The notes beneath the pieces are model-generated. The model saw only the letters and a program-made list of their open reading frames with translations. It searched no databases and was not told where the DNA came from. From Methylopila sp. M107 (GTDB taxonomy: Bacteria > Pseudomonadota > Alphaproteobacteria > Rhizobiales > Methylopilaceae), in contig NZ_ARWB01000001.1 of NCBI RefSeq assembly GCF_000384475.1, positions 3,785,039-3,849,038 of the forward strand: a stretch of 64,000 bases of DNA. Reading direction: 5' to 3'. Every line of letters begins with the position of its first letter. Positions within the stretch are counted from its first letter, which is position 1. Of this stretch, positions 32,219 to 45,988 are shown piece by piece. The position numbers were made by a program, and so were the translations under genes.

Positions 32219-33274
32219 CTACCTGCCGACCGGAGCCGCGAACTCGGACGTCTTCAACGCCGCGCCCATGCGCGAAATCTCGACCGTCGCGCGATAGTCG
32301 CCGGCCTGCCATCCGCCCTCCGGCCGCTTCCTGCCGACGAAGGCGAGCCACTGGGCCTTCGGTCTGTCGACCGGCGGAACCTCGGTCTTCGCCATCTCCG
32401 TCCCGTCCGGCGCGCGCAGCGTGAGACGCAGGCCGTCGCCGGGCGCGAGGCCGATGACGCGCGCGTAGACGACGAGCGCGGGGCTTGCCGGCCCGGGCTT
32501 GCGCGCCTCGACCGCGCCGGTCTCGATATCGGCGTTCGTCACCGGCCCGTCGGAAAAGCCGATGTTCAGCGTGAGCGGCGCTTCGATCCGCATCGCGAAA
32601 CGGGCGTCCGCCGCCCAAAGGCTTTTCGTCTCGCCGCAGGTCGGCGACGCGCCTTCCGGCGCGTAGGGGTCGATCTTCCGGCCGTCCTTGCGCAGGCTGA
32701 GGTGCAGGTGCGGGAACTCGGTGAGTCCCGACAGCCCGACGCGGCCGATCGTCTGGCCGCGCGCGACCTTGTCGCCCTGCTTCACCGCCACCGAGCCTTT
32801 CGCCATGTGGCAGTATTGCGTGTCGTAACCGTCGGCGTGGCGGATCAGGACGCCGTTGCCGCATTCGACGTTCTTCAGCGCGGCGCGGCCGCCTTCGAGC
32901 CCGGCGTCGGCCATGCCGTCGCGCGTTCCGACGACCTCGCCCTCGGACGCCGCTTCGACCTCGACGCCTGAGCGCATCGCGGCGAGCGAGGGCAGGCGGA
33001 CATCCGTCCCGTCATGCCCGTCATAGCCGAGCCCGCCGCACCGAAAATCCCGGACGCCGGGGCCGGGATCGTGGTCGAACAGGTTCTGCACCGGGCAGAC
33101 CATGCCGGCGGGACAGGTGACCGGGGCGGAGAGCTCGATCGCCGAGGCCGGGGAGGCCGACAGGCAGGCGGGGAGCAGCGCGGAGACGAACCGCGTGCTT
33201 CGAGACGCCGTCCTTGCGGACGGCTCCTCAGCATGAGGTTCGTTTGTGCTTTGGCTCCTGCAAACGGTCCTCAT
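32219..33274 (-). CDS. M23 family metallopeptidase (LytM-like)
   Basis: A 351-residue secreted endopeptidase. The zinc site is present: His-x3-Asp in GYDGHDGTDVRLPS and HLH in LTEFPHLHLSLRKDG, with YCHMAKGSVAVKQGDKVARG between, the usual LytM order. It should cut peptide cross-links in peptidoglycan. The C-terminal 110 residues form an extra beta domain of unknown role. The hydrophobic core of the signal peptide (FVSALLPACLSASPASA) is preceded by residues encoded by a dispersed repeat (PHAEEPSARTASRSTR). ATG 33274 is the only in-frame start that includes the signal core, so the present N-terminus was made or altered by the repeat. Confidence 0.88.
   Translation of the reverse strand: MRTVCRSQSTNEPHAEEPSARTASRSTRFVSALLPACLSASPASAIELSAPVTCPAGMVCPVQNLFDHDPGPGVRDFRCGGLGYDGHDGTDVRLPSLAAMRSGVEVEAASEGEVVGTRDGMADAGLEGGRAALKNVECGNGVLIRHADGYDTQYCHMAKGSVAVKQGDKVARGQTIGRVGLSGLTEFPHLHLSLRKDGRKIDPYAPEGASPTCGETKSLWAADARFAMRIEAPLTLNIGFSDGPVTNADIETGAVEARKPGPASPALVVYARVIGLAPGDGLRLTLRAPDGTEMAKTEVPPVDRPKAQWLAFVGRKRPEGGWQAGDYRATVEISRMGAALKTSEFAAPVGR
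33186..33238. repeat. Short dispersed repeat forming the 5' end of the M23 gene
   Basis: Read on the minus strand: CCTCATGCTGAGGAGCCGTC, then CGCAAGGACGGCGTCTCGAA and GCACG. CCGTCC-gcaa-GGACGG forms a hairpin. Repeats of this type are commonly seen in Rhizobiales intergenic DNA; only one copy is in this window. Confidence 0.65.
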
Positions 33275-33320
33275 GGCTTAAACGGCCCTGCCACAGGCGG
33301 AGCCTCCGCGAAGGCGCCTC

Positions 33321-33573
33321 TTGATCCTCCCCCATGCTTCAGCATGGGGGAGGGGGACCGCGAAGCGGTGGAGGGGGCAAGGCGTAGAGCGCCTGCGTTT
33401 CGGTTCGCGCCTCATCCTGAAGCGTGGCCCCCTCCACCATGCTGCGCAGCCAACCCCTCCCCCGCTGACGCGTGAGCTCTGCGAAAGTCTCCGGCCCTTC
33501 TTGTTCCCCTCCCCCTTGCGGGGAGGGGACAGCGGCGGCGCCCTTTCGCGGAGGAGGAACCAGGCCGCCCGTC
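33321..33573. repeat. Intergenic repeat, family A, copy 4, interrupted
   Basis: Starts TTGATCCTCCCCCATGC and follows the family A order, with tips CATGCTTCAGCATG, CGCGAAGCG and ATGCTGCGCAGCC, to CCGCTGACGCG at 33472. The expected right end (GCGGAGGAGGAACCAGG) comes only at 33558-33574. In between is an 85-base insert containing CCCCTCCCCC-ttgc-GGGGAGGGG, so another hairpin repeat seems to have landed inside copy 4. It also covers the 301-base gap between the M23 gene and lpdA. Confidence 0.8.
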
Positions 33574-33575
33574 CC

Positions 33576-34976
33576 TCACATGTGGATCGCCCGGCCCTCG
33601 ACCGCGAGCGCGGCCTCCTTGATCGCTTCCGACAGCGTCGGGTGGGCGTGGCAGGTGCGGGCGATGTCTTCCGACGAGGCGCCGAACTCCATGCCGAGCG
33701 CGACCTCGCCGATCAGCGTGCCGGCGTCGGGCCCCACGATATGCACGCCCAGCACCCGGTCGGTCTTGGCGTCGGCCAGAACCTTCACGAAGCCGTCCGT
33801 CGTGCCGTTGGCCTTGGCGCGGCCGTTCGCGGTGAACGGGAACTTGCCGGCCTTGAACTCGACGCCGTCCTTCTTGAGTTCCTCCTCGGTGCGGCCGACC
33901 GAGGCGACCTCCGGATAGGTGTAGACGACGTTCGGGATGACCTCGTAGTTCACATGGCCCGCCTTGCCGGCGAGGATTTCGGCGACCGCCATGCCCTCGT
34001 CCTCGGCCTTGTGGGCGAGCATCGGGCCCGCGATCGCGTCGCCGATGGCGTAGATCCCGTCGACATTGGTCTTCAGATGCGCGTCGGTCTTCACCCGGCC
34101 GCGCTCGTCGAGCTCGACGCCGGCTTCCTTGAGGCCGAGTCCTTCCGTGTAGGGAACGCGGCCGATCGCGACGAGCACCACGTCGGCCTCGATCACTTCC
34201 GCCTCGCCGCCCTTGGCGGGCTCGATCGTGACCTTGAGGCGTTCTCCCGCCTTCTCGGCCCCCGTGACCTTGGAGCCGAGCTTGAACTGCACCCCCTGCT
34301 TGCCGAGGATGCGCTGGAACTGCTTTCCGAGTTCGACGTCCATGCCGGGCAGGATGCGGTCGAGGAATTCGACGACCAGCACCTCCGCGCCGAGGCGCCG
34401 CCAGACGGAACCGAGCTCCAGCCCGATCACGCCGCCGCCGACCACGACCAGCTTCTTCGGCACCGACTGGAGGGTCAGCGCGCCGGTCGACGAGACGATG
34501 GTCTTCTCGTCGATGTCGAGACCCTTCAGCCTCGCGACGTCGGAGCCGGTCGCGATCACGATCGACTTGGTTTCCAGCGTCTGCTTCTCGCCGCTCTCCG
34601 GCGTCACCTCGACCTTGCCGGCCCCGAGGATCTTGCCCGCGCCGTGGAAGGCGTCGATCTTGTTCTTCTTCAGCAGGAACTCGACGCCCTTGACGTTGCC
34701 GGCGACGCCCTCGTCCTTGAAGGCGAGCATCTTGGCGAGGTCGAGCTTCGGGGCGTCGACGCCGATGCCCATCTTGGCGAAGGAGTGCCCGGCCTCCTCG
34801 AAAAGCTCGGAGGCGTGCAGCAGCGCCTTGGACGGGATGCAGCCGACATTGAGGCAGGTGCCGCCATGGGTCGCGCGCTTCTCGACGACCGCCACTTTAA
34901 GGCCAAGCTGGGCGGCGCGGATCGCGCACACATAGCCGCCGGGGCCGGTGCCGATGACGACGAGATCGTAGGCCAT
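33576..34976 (-). CDS. lpdA: Dihydrolipoyl dehydrogenase
   Basis: A 466-residue flavoprotein, the E3 of 2-oxoglutarate dehydrogenase. It starts [20 protein letters not shown] (FAD site), has the redox disulfide [13 protein letters not shown], the NAD site [20 protein letters not shown], and the C-terminal His-Glu in [15 protein letters not shown] and [14 protein letters not shown]. It reoxidises the lipoyl arm of OdhB. It is the last of the TCA genes in this direction, separated from odhB by two small genes and an opposing methyltransferase. Confidence 0.97.
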   Translation of the reverse strand: MAYDLVVIGTGPGGYVCAIRAAQLGLKVAVVEKRATHGGTCLNVGCIPSKALLHASELFEEAGHSFAKMGIGVDAPKLDLAKMLAFKDEGVAGNVKGVEFLLKKNKIDAFHGAGKILGAGKVEVTPESGEKQTLETKSIVIATGSDVARLKGLDIDEKTIVSSTGALTLQSVPKKLVVVGGGVIGLELGSVWRRLGAEVLVVEFLDRILPGMDVELGKQFQRILGKQGVQFKLGSKVTGAEKAGERLKVTIEPAKGGEAEVIEADVVLVAIGRVPYTEGLGLKEAGVELDERGRVKTDAHLKTNVDGIYAIGDAIAGPMLAHKAEDEGMAVAEILAGKAGHVNYEVIPNVVYTYPEVASVGRTEEELKKDGVEFKAGKFPFTANGRAKANGTTDGFVKVLADAKTDRVLGVHIVGPDAGTLIGEVALGMEFGASSEDIARTCHAHPTLSEAIKEAALAVEGRAIHM

Positions 34977-35312
34977 GTGTCTCTTTCATTTTGGATTTGA
35001 GTCGGGGCGGGAAAGGCTGATCAAGACGTCAGGGGCGATATAGGCGATCATCGACTGTCGTCCCGCCCAGCGGAAGTTTGGCGGGCGTGGTTTTCCGGAA
35101 GCGCCATGCCGAAGCGCGTCGCGACATCGGAGGCGAGCACGAAGCGCTTGCGCTGCGTGGTGAACATCAGCTCAATTCCGGGCTCCGCGGCGGACTCGTC
35201 ACTCACGAGCGAGTCCTTCTGCGGGCGATGGGACGCCAGGCCAAGGTTTGCGTCCGTCCGCGTAACGATCGCGAAGATCATGACCTGAAAGGCCCATTCG
35301 AGTGAACGGTAA
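34977..35312. other. Intergenic region upstream of lpdA
   Basis: Holds the lpdA promoter on the minus strand and the methyltransferase promoter on the plus strand. A palindrome-like pair CGGGCGGG/CCCGCC is present near 35010-35080. The only possible gene is the weak minus-strand frame at 35048-35281 listed separately. Confidence 0.4.
35048..35281 (-). CDS. Possible small protein or gene remnant
   Basis: A 77-residue frame beginning MIFAIVTRTDANLGLASHR and continuing GIELMFTTQRKRFVLASDVA, TRFGMALPENHARQT. The residue mix looks protein-like rather than shadow-like, with codon use in keeping with real genes. No ribosome site is clear and no family is recognised. It may be the 3' part of a lost gene next to the methyltransferase. 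Confidence 0.3.
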   Translation of the reverse strand: MIFAIVTRTDANLGLASHRPQKDSLVSDESAAEPGIELMFTTQRKRFVLASDVATRFGMALPENHARQTSAGRDDSR

Positions 35313-36161
35313 ATGACGAACGAAAGCATGCTTTCGACCAGTGCGCGGATATTGGATGCCCGGCATCTCGATGCGGCTCGCCCCGAGCGACCGGCGCATT
35401 CGAGCCTGGAAGCTGTGTCCGAGGGCAAGCATTACCTTGATGTTCTTGGAGAGCTTCATGCAAAGTTCGTTCCGAGCGGCTATCTTGAGATCGGCGTCCA
35501 GCACGGCCACAGCATCGTCTTGGCGCGGTGTCCGGCGGTCGGCGTCGACCCGGCTCCAAATCTCATTTTTCCTCTCCCTAACACCACGCGCATCGTCGAA
35601 ATGACCAGCGACGCCTTTTTCGCCGCCGAGCCGAACGGTCCAGGGCTGTCAGTCGATTTCGCATTTATCGACGGCATGCACGCTTTCGAATATGCCCTGC
35701 GAGACTTCATGAACGTCGAGAAAGTCTCGAACGCTTCCACGATCGTCGTGGTCGACGACATCTTCCCGAACAATGAGGTCCAGGCTCGACGGAAGCGCGA
35801 GACTCGAAGTTGGACCGGAGACGTTTATCGCCTCGTTCGTTGCCTTCGTGAGAAGAGGCCGGACCTTGTCTTGATTGAGATCGACACCAAGCCGACGGGG
35901 CTTCTGTTGATCGGAGGACTGAACAAAAAAAGCAAGAAACTGCGAGAAAACTACGATCGTCTCGTCGATCGCTATCTGATTTCGGAAGGCGGCGACGCCA
36001 CGCCTCCTGGTCCAGGCGTTCTGGGACGCGTGGGATCGATCTCGCCCGACGACGAGCGCGTGTTCAACTTCGTCGAAACGATGAAGGCGGCGCGCGCATC
36101 CTCCGCAAGCGTCAAGGACACGCGCCGAATGCTCGCTCCGTATCGCTCGCCTCCGATCTAG
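35313..36161 (+). CDS. Class I SAM-dependent methyltransferase (Methyltransf_24-like)
   Basis: A 282-residue protein. YLEIGVQHGHSIVLA is the SAM-binding motif I, and VDFAFIDGMHAFEYALRDFM with IVVVDDIFPNN is the motif IV/metal-like Asp pattern typical of sugar or macrolide O-methyltransferases of this family. The substrate is unknown; a glycan or small molecule is likely. It lies on the plus strand within the minus-strand TCA block, between odhB's partner genes and lpdA, so it appears to be an insertion. Its composition is slightly less GC-rich than lpdA. Confidence 0.8.
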   Translation: MTNESMLSTSARILDARHLDAARPERPAHSSLEAVSEGKHYLDVLGELHAKFVPSGYLEIGVQHGHSIVLARCPAVGVDPAPNLIFPLPNTTRIVEMTSDAFFAAEPNGPGLSVDFAFIDGMHAFEYALRDFMNVEKVSNASTIVVVDDIFPNNEVQARRKRETRSWTGDVYRLVRCLREKRPDLVLIEIDTKPTGLLLIGGLNKKSKKLRENYDRLVDRYLISEGGDATPPGPGVLGRVGSISPDDERVFNFVETMKAARASSASVKDTRRMLAPYRSPPI

Positions 36162-36357
36162 GAGCCGCAGACCGACTGGACCACGCCCCGCCGCGGAAAT
36201 TACGGCTTGCCGGACATGGCGGCGCGTTGGCCGGCCGACCGCCGCGTCCGAGAGTTCGCCCGGCGCAAGGTCGGAGACGGCAAGTGTGGCGGGCGCCGCC
36301 GCTCGCATCACGGACGGCGAAGGGAAAGCGCTGAGGGACCGAAGCGGCGATCGCGCG

Positions 36358-36648
36358 CTAGCCACGGCGCCCTCCCGCCGCGGCGTCGCGGATCTGACGG
36401 GTCTGCCGCGCGACGAACCAGCGGTTCACCACGAGCATCAGCAGCGCGACGCCGATCGCGGTCGGCAGGATGGACAGGACCGTCGCGCCGAACTCGGGCC
36501 TTCCCCAGGTCGGGTAGGCGAAGTAGGCCGAGATCGCGACGATCGCGAACAGGTTGACGCCAAGCCGGCGGTTCCAGCTCGCCCGCATCTCGGAGATCTG
36601 AGCGGCGACTTGGGGAGAGTCCGCGGTCGCTGACGGCGTGGCGCTCAT
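36358..36648 (-). CDS. Small two-helix membrane protein
   Basis: A 96-residue protein with two predicted membrane helices (LGVNLFAIVAISAYFAYPTW and ATVLSILPTAIGVALLMLVV) and a basic C-terminus. ATG 36648 is chosen because the hydrophilic leader MSATPSATADSPQVAAQ then fits; the longer frame to 36702 overlaps the preceding gene. It is the last of four genes running sucA-odhB-(36666)-(36358). Function is unknown. Confidence 0.65.
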   Translation of the reverse strand: MSATPSATADSPQVAAQISEMRASWNRRLGVNLFAIVAISAYFAYPTWGRPEFGATVLSILPTAIGVALLMLVVNRWFVARQTRQIRDAAAGGRRG

Positions 36649-36665
36649 CGCTTGGTCCCTCCGAT

Positions 36666-37025
36666 CTAGGATGGGGTCTCGGTCGGGGCTTCGATCCGCC
36701 ATGTCGAGAGCACGTCGGGGTTGATCACCGTCTCGCCAGTCGCCCTGAGACGATATTCGCCGGGCTGAGCGGTGCCGAGGGAATCAGTGGAGGGCGGAAG
36801 CACGAAGGTCTCGCCCTTGTAGAAGCCCTCGCAGGCGATCTCGATGCCCTTGGCGGGATCGGCCGACACGATCCGGCCGTGATACTGCTCGCGCCGGTCG
36901 CCGCTCGCGTCGGTCCACATCACGCCGACAAGCGCGTATTTTCCGATCAGCTGGTCGGCGATTTCGGCGTCCCAGACGCCCGCGGACGGATCGCCGTCCG
37001 TGGAGAAGCTCGGCGGGCGCGCCAC
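36666..37025 (-). CDS. Conserved hypothetical protein downstream of odhB
   Basis: A 119-residue acidic, beta-rich protein, starting GTG 37025, 11 bases after the odhB stop. Segments IGKYALVGVMWTDASGDRRE, QYHGRIVSADPAKGIEIACE and GEYRLRATGETVINPDVLST suggest a small beta barrel. There is no signal peptide. The coupling to odhB suggests co-expression with the 2-oxoglutarate dehydrogenase genes, but a role there is only inferred. Confidence 0.7.
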   Translation of the reverse strand: MARPPSFSTDGDPSAGVWDAEIADQLIGKYALVGVMWTDASGDRREQYHGRIVSADPAKGIEIACEGFYKGETFVLPPSTDSLGTAQPGEYRLRATGETVINPDVLSTWRIEAPTETPS

Positions 37026-37036
37026 GGGACGCGCCT

Positions 37037-38347
37037 CTAAAGGTCCATCACGAGGCGCGACGGATCTTCCAGGCTTTCCTTCACCCGCACGAGGAACGTC
37101 ACCGCTTCCTTGCCGTCGACGATGCGGTGGTCGTAGGAGAGCGCCAGATACATCATCGGGCGAATCTCGACCTTGCCGCCGATCGCCATCGGCCGCTCCT
37201 GAATCTTGTGCATGCCGAGGATGCCAGACTGCGGGGCGTTCAGGATCGGGGTCGACATCAGCGAGCCGTAGATGCCGCCATTGGTGATCGTGAACGTGCC
37301 GCCCTGCATCTCCTCGATGCCGAGTTTGCCGTCGCGGGCGCGCTTGCCGAAGTCCGTGATGGTCTTCTCGACGCCCGCGAGACCGAGCTGGTCGGCGTCG
37401 CGAACCACCGGCACCACGAGGCCGCGATCGGTGCCGACCGCGATGCCGACATGGTAGTAGTTCTTGAAGACGACGTCGGTGCCGTCGATCTCGGCGTTGA
37501 CGCTCGGAATGTCCTTCAGCGCCTGGATCACCGCCTTCACGAAGAAGCCCATGAAGCCGAGCTTCACGCCGTGCTTCTTCTCGAACACGTCCTTGTACTT
37601 CGAGCGCAGCGCCATGACTTCCGTCATGTCGACCTCGTTGAAGGTCGTCAGCATCGCGGCGGTGTTCTGGGCGTCCTTGAGGCGGCGCGCGATGGTCTGG
37701 CGCAGCTTCGTCATCCGCACCCGCTCTTCGCGGCTAGCGTCGTCCGGCGCGGACGGCGCGCGGACGGGCGCCGGAGCGGGAGCGGGCGAGGGAACCGGAG
37801 GCTTTGTTTGCTCGGACGACTTGGCCTGCGCGCCGCCTTCGCCCGCCTTCAGCATGTCGCCCTTGGTGACGCGGCCGTCCTTGCCGGTGCCGGCGACGCC
37901 CTTCGGGTCGATCCCGGTCTCCTCCGCGAGACGGCGGACCGAGGGGGCCTGCCCGGCGTCGGCCGGGGCCGCGCCGCCATTCGCCTTCGGCTTGGTCTCG
38001 TTGGCGTTGTCCTCGATCGGCTTCGCCGCTTCCTTGGAGCCGGCCGCGGGCTTGGCGGCTTCGGACTTGGCGGGCTCACCCTTGGCCTCCTTCGGCGCGG
38101 CCGCGGCGCCGCCTTCCACGATGGAGCCGAGCAGGGCGCCGACGCCGACGGTCTCGCCGTCCTTGGCCTCGTATTCGCCGAGGACGCCGGCGGCGGGCGC
38201 CGGAACCTCCAGCGTCACCTTGTCGGTCTCGAGCTCGACGATCGGCTCGTCGGCCTTCACGGTCTCGCCGGGCTTCTTGAACCATCGGCCGATCGTGGCT
38301 TCGGTGACGGATTCGCCGAGCGTCGGAACGCGGATTTCAGTGGCCAT
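37037..38347 (-). CDS. odhB: Dihydrolipoyllysine-residue succinyltransferase (E2 of 2-oxoglutarate dehydrogenase)
   Basis: A 436-residue E2 enzyme (also called SucB). The lipoyl domain is N-terminal with the lipoylated Lys in [15 protein letters not shown]. After an Ala/Pro/Lys-rich linker comes the E1/E3-binding domain ([20 protein letters not shown]) and, after a second linker, the catalytic domain with His and Asp in [14 protein letters not shown]. It transfers succinyl groups to CoA. It lies 157 bases after sucA in the same direction. Confidence 0.97.
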   Translation of the reverse strand: MATEIRVPTLGESVTEATIGRWFKKPGETVKADEPIVELETDKVTLEVPAPAAGVLGEYEAKDGETVGVGALLGSIVEGGAAAAPKEAKGEPAKSEAAKPAAGSKEAAKPIEDNANETKPKANGGAAPADAGQAPSVRRLAEETGIDPKGVAGTGKDGRVTKGDMLKAGEGGAQAKSSEQTKPPVPSPAPAPAPVRAPSAPDDASREERVRMTKLRQTIARRLKDAQNTAAMLTTFNEVDMTEVMALRSKYKDVFEKKHGVKLGFMGFFVKAVIQALKDIPSVNAEIDGTDVVFKNYYHVGIAVGTDRGLVVPVVRDADQLGLAGVEKTITDFGKRARDGKLGIEEMQGGTFTITNGGIYGSLMSTPILNAPQSGILGMHKIQERPMAIGGKVEIRPMMYLALSYDHRIVDGKEAVTFLVRVKESLEDPSRLVMDL

Positions 38348-38504
38348 CAGATCGCCCCCGCGTGAGGGGGCCTCCCCGGTTGAGGTCTTGCGACGCCGGT
38401 CGGCGCCGAGGGCGACGCCGCCAGGACCGGCGGCGTCATGGGAAAATCCGGCCCCGTCATAGACGATATCTTTCGGGGCCGGAAAGCGCTTTTGCGCGAG
38501 CGTG

Positions 38505-41462
<2,958 letters not shown>

Positions 41463-41740
41463 TTGGAAAGCCTTGAGATCGGATCGGTTGCTGGCGTTTC
41501 GCGGCGCAATATAGGCGCGGAACGCTCGGATTTGAACGCCACAAATGCGGAAATGGCATGACGGTTCGCCAATCGGCGTTCACGGAGTGCTGCGAAGCGT
41601 TACGGCGCGCGTTGGGCGGCCGGTTCCCGACGTGGCGACCCGTAAACCTTATCTACAACTATCATGACGCCACGGCCTCCCGCGAGGCGCGTTTTGCGAT
41701 AGTGATCGATCGCGTAATTTCTGAGCGAATCGGGGGATTC

Positions 41741-42118
41741 ATGACAAGCGGAGCGGCGCTCGTCCTCGTGGCGGGGGCATTGGCCCTGTCCGGCTGCCAG
41801 ACGACGGCGACCAACCAATATGTGAAGTATCGCAAGGGGCCGCCGGTGGAGGTCGCCGTCGCCGAATGCAAGGCCTATGCGGCCAAGGCCGTCCATCTCG
41901 TCATCGGGATCGGGAGCCCGGAGGCCGTCCTCATCGGCGCGTTCGCGACCGCTGCGGCGACCGCCGCGAGGCGGGCGATGGTGTTCGAGCACTGTATGGT
42001 GGCGCAAGGCTACCAGAAGCCCGGCGCCCAGGCCGCGCAGCAGCCGACGCCGGCTCCGGCCGCGCCGCCGCCGCAGACTCCGAAGCCTCTCAAGAAGAAC
42101 CCGGCGCGGGCTGGTTGA
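41741..42118 (+). CDS. Small unknown lipoprotein
   Basis: A 125-residue protein with a lipoprotein signal (MTSGAALVLVAGALALSGCQ, lipobox LSGC). ATG 41741 is preferred over the longer frame to 41558 because it starts the signal at once and a GGGGGA stretch lies just upstream. The middle is helical and Ala-rich (AKAVHLVIGIGSPEAVLIGA) and the C-terminus is a Pro/Ala linker (TPAPAAPPPQTPKP) that could span to peptidoglycan. It is divergent from sucA. No family is recognised. Confidence 0.75.
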   Translation: MTSGAALVLVAGALALSGCQTTATNQYVKYRKGPPVEVAVAECKAYAAKAVHLVIGIGSPEAVLIGAFATAAATAARRAMVFEHCMVAQGYQKPGAQAAQQPTPAPAAPPPQTPKPLKKNPARAG

Positions 42119-42191
42119 GACGGCGCCCACGCTCGATCCGGCTGGGATCTTCCGTGGGCGCCGCCTCCGGCATTAAGCCTCGGGCGGCTGT

Positions 42192-42527
42192 CTAGTCGGC
42201 TTGTCTGACGGAACGACGACGGTCGGCGCGGCGATCCATGATGTTGGCGATGATCGCGGCGACGCAGTGGACCACGATCACGGCGAACAGCGCCATCAAC
42301 CCGAGCGACAGGACCGGCAGGCCATTGCGGTCGAAGCCGGCGAAGTTTTCGGACTTGAGCCATGTCACGAACATCGCGACGGCGGTGAGGCCTGCGACCG
42401 CGACGATCGTCCTGCCGGTCCAGCGGCCGACGCGCCTGCGCGCCGGGCCATGTTTGCCTGAACCGCCGCTCGGCCAGTCGGCGAGCCCTCGGAGAAGATC
42501 GAGCGCGTCGCCGAAATCGAACGCCAT
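42192..42527 (-). CDS. Small two-helix membrane protein
   Basis: A 111-residue protein with a hydrophilic N-terminus ([20 protein letters not shown]), two membrane helices ([17 protein letters not shown] and [20 protein letters not shown]) and a basic tail ([14 protein letters not shown]). It lies after the sucCD terminator in the same direction and convergent with the lipoprotein gene. Function is unknown. Confidence 0.65.
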   Translation of the reverse strand: MAFDFGDALDLLRGLADWPSGGSGKHGPARRRVGRWTGRTIVAVAGLTAVAMFVTWLKSENFAGFDRNGLPVLSLGLMALFAVIVVHCVAAIIANIMDRRADRRRSVRQAD

Positions 42528-42577
42528 CTATCGCAGCCTTTTCAGTCGCCTGCCGGGACGACCGTCTTGAAGCACAA

Positions 42578-42610
42578 AAGGCCGGCCACGCGAAAAGCGC
42601 GGCCGGCCTT
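42578..42610 (-). terminator. Intrinsic terminator of sucCD
   Basis: AAGGCCGGCC (42578-42587) pairs with GGCCGGCCTT (42601-42610), extended by CGC/GCG around a GAAAA loop. On the minus strand, the stem is followed by TTTT, about 27 bases after the sucD stop. Confidence 0.85.
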
Positions 42611-42636
42611 CGTTTGCTTTCAACCCGAAGTGCCGA

Positions 42637-43521
42637 TCAGCCCTTCAGCAGTTCGACCAGCGTCTTGCCGAGGCGCGCCGGCGAGGGCGAGACCTTGACG
42701 CCCGCGGCTTCCATCGCCGCGATCTTGTCTTCCGCGCCGCCCTTGCCGCCCGAGATGATCGCGCCGGCATGGCCCATGCGACGTCCGGGAGGGGCGGTGC
42801 GGCCCGCGATGAAGCCGACGGTCGGCTTCTTGCGGCCCTTCTTGGCCTCGTCGGCTAAAAACTGCGCCGCGTCTTCCTCGGCCGAGCCGCCGATCTCGCC
42901 GATCATGACGATCGACTCGGTGCGGGGGTCGGCCAGGAACATCTCCAGCATATCGATGAACTCGGTGCCCTTGACCGGGTCGCCGCCGATGCCGACCGCG
43001 GTGGTCTGGCCGAGGCCTTCCTGCGTGGTCTGGAACACCGCTTCATAGGTCAGCGTGCCGGAGCGCGAGACCACGCCGACATTGCCGCGGCTGAAGATGT
43101 TGCCCGGCATGATGCCGATCTTGCACTCGCCGGACGTCACGACGCCGGGGCAGTTCGGGCCGATGAGGCGCGACTTAGAGCCTTCGAGGGCGCGCTTCAC
43201 CCGCACCATGTCGAGCACCGGAACGCCTTCGGTGATGCAGACGATCAGCGGGATTTCGGCCGCGATCGCCTCGAGGATGGCGTCGGCCGCGCCTGGCGGC
43301 GGGACGTAGACCACCGAGGCGTCGGCGCCGGTCGCCTCGCGGGCTTCCGACACGGTGTCGAAGACCGGCAGGTCGAGATGGGTCTGGCCGCCTTTGCCGG
43401 GCGCCACGCCGCCGACCATCTTGGTGCCGTAGGCGATCGCCTGGGTGGAGTGGAAGGTGCCGTTCTTGCCGGTGAAGCCCTGGCAGATGACCTTGGTGTT
43501 CGCGTCGATCAGGATGGACAT
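42637..43521 (-). CDS. sucD: Succinyl-CoA synthetase alpha subunit
   Basis: A 294-residue subunit that binds CoA and carries the phosphorylated His. [20 protein letters not shown] and [18 protein letters not shown] are the CoA-site segments, and the active His lies in [16 protein letters not shown]. It makes succinate and ATP or GTP from succinyl-CoA together with SucC. The start is 4 bases after the sucC stop. Confidence 0.98.
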   Translation of the reverse strand: MSILIDANTKVICQGFTGKNGTFHSTQAIAYGTKMVGGVAPGKGGQTHLDLPVFDTVSEAREATGADASVVYVPPPGAADAILEAIAAEIPLIVCITEGVPVLDMVRVKRALEGSKSRLIGPNCPGVVTSGECKIGIMPGNIFSRGNVGVVSRSGTLTYEAVFQTTQEGLGQTTAVGIGGDPVKGTEFIDMLEMFLADPRTESIVMIGEIGGSAEEDAAQFLADEAKKGRKKPTVGFIAGRTAPPGRRMGHAGAIISGGKGGAEDKIAAMEAAGVKVSPSPARLGKTLVELLKG

Positions 43522-43525
43522 CTGC

Positions 43526-44722
<1,197 letters not shown>

Positions 44723-44789
44723 CGATTTCCCCCTGTCGGGTTGGAGCGGCTTCTACCGGACGCTCTCGCCGTTCTTATCAATCACATCG

Positions 44790-44827
44790 TCTGGCATACC
44801 AGAAACGTCCGGCTCTGGCATGCCAGA
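44790..44827 (-). promoter_or_regulatory. Twin palindromic operator upstream of sucCD
   Basis: TCTGGCATACCAGA (44790-44803) and TCTGGCATGCCAGA (44814-44827) are nearly identical 14-base palindromes whose starts are 24 bases apart, a little over two helical turns. They lie 68-105 bases before the sucC start and after the mdh stop. The TCTGG-N4-CCAGA design resembles operators of GntR-family regulators (FadR/FCD branch), but the regulator is not in this window. Confidence 0.75.
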
Positions 44828-44837
44828 TGTTCGTCGC

Positions 44838-44869
44838 ACTTGGAAGCCGCCGGCCGGCCGCTTCCAAGT
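44838..44869 (-). terminator. Hairpin after mdh
   Basis: ACTTGGAAGC pairs perfectly with GCTTCCAAGT around a GC-rich 12-base loop that can pair further (GCCGGCCGGC). It starts 14 bases after the mdh stop. No T run follows on the minus strand, so it may be a weak or Rho-assisted terminator or an mRNA 3' end stabiliser. Confidence 0.65.
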
Positions 44870-44882
44870 CAGGTGTTCGACG

Positions 44883-45920
<1,038 letters not shown>

Positions 45921-45988
45921 CTAGCTCGATTGCGAAAGGCCTTCAAGTAACCGAAAGGCGCGAATTCCGCGCTGCAGCAATGCGTTTC

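Noticed and set aside
35078-35305. Plus-strand ORF in the lpdA upstream region
   Set aside because: It is opposite a more protein-like minus-strand frame and has no features of its own.
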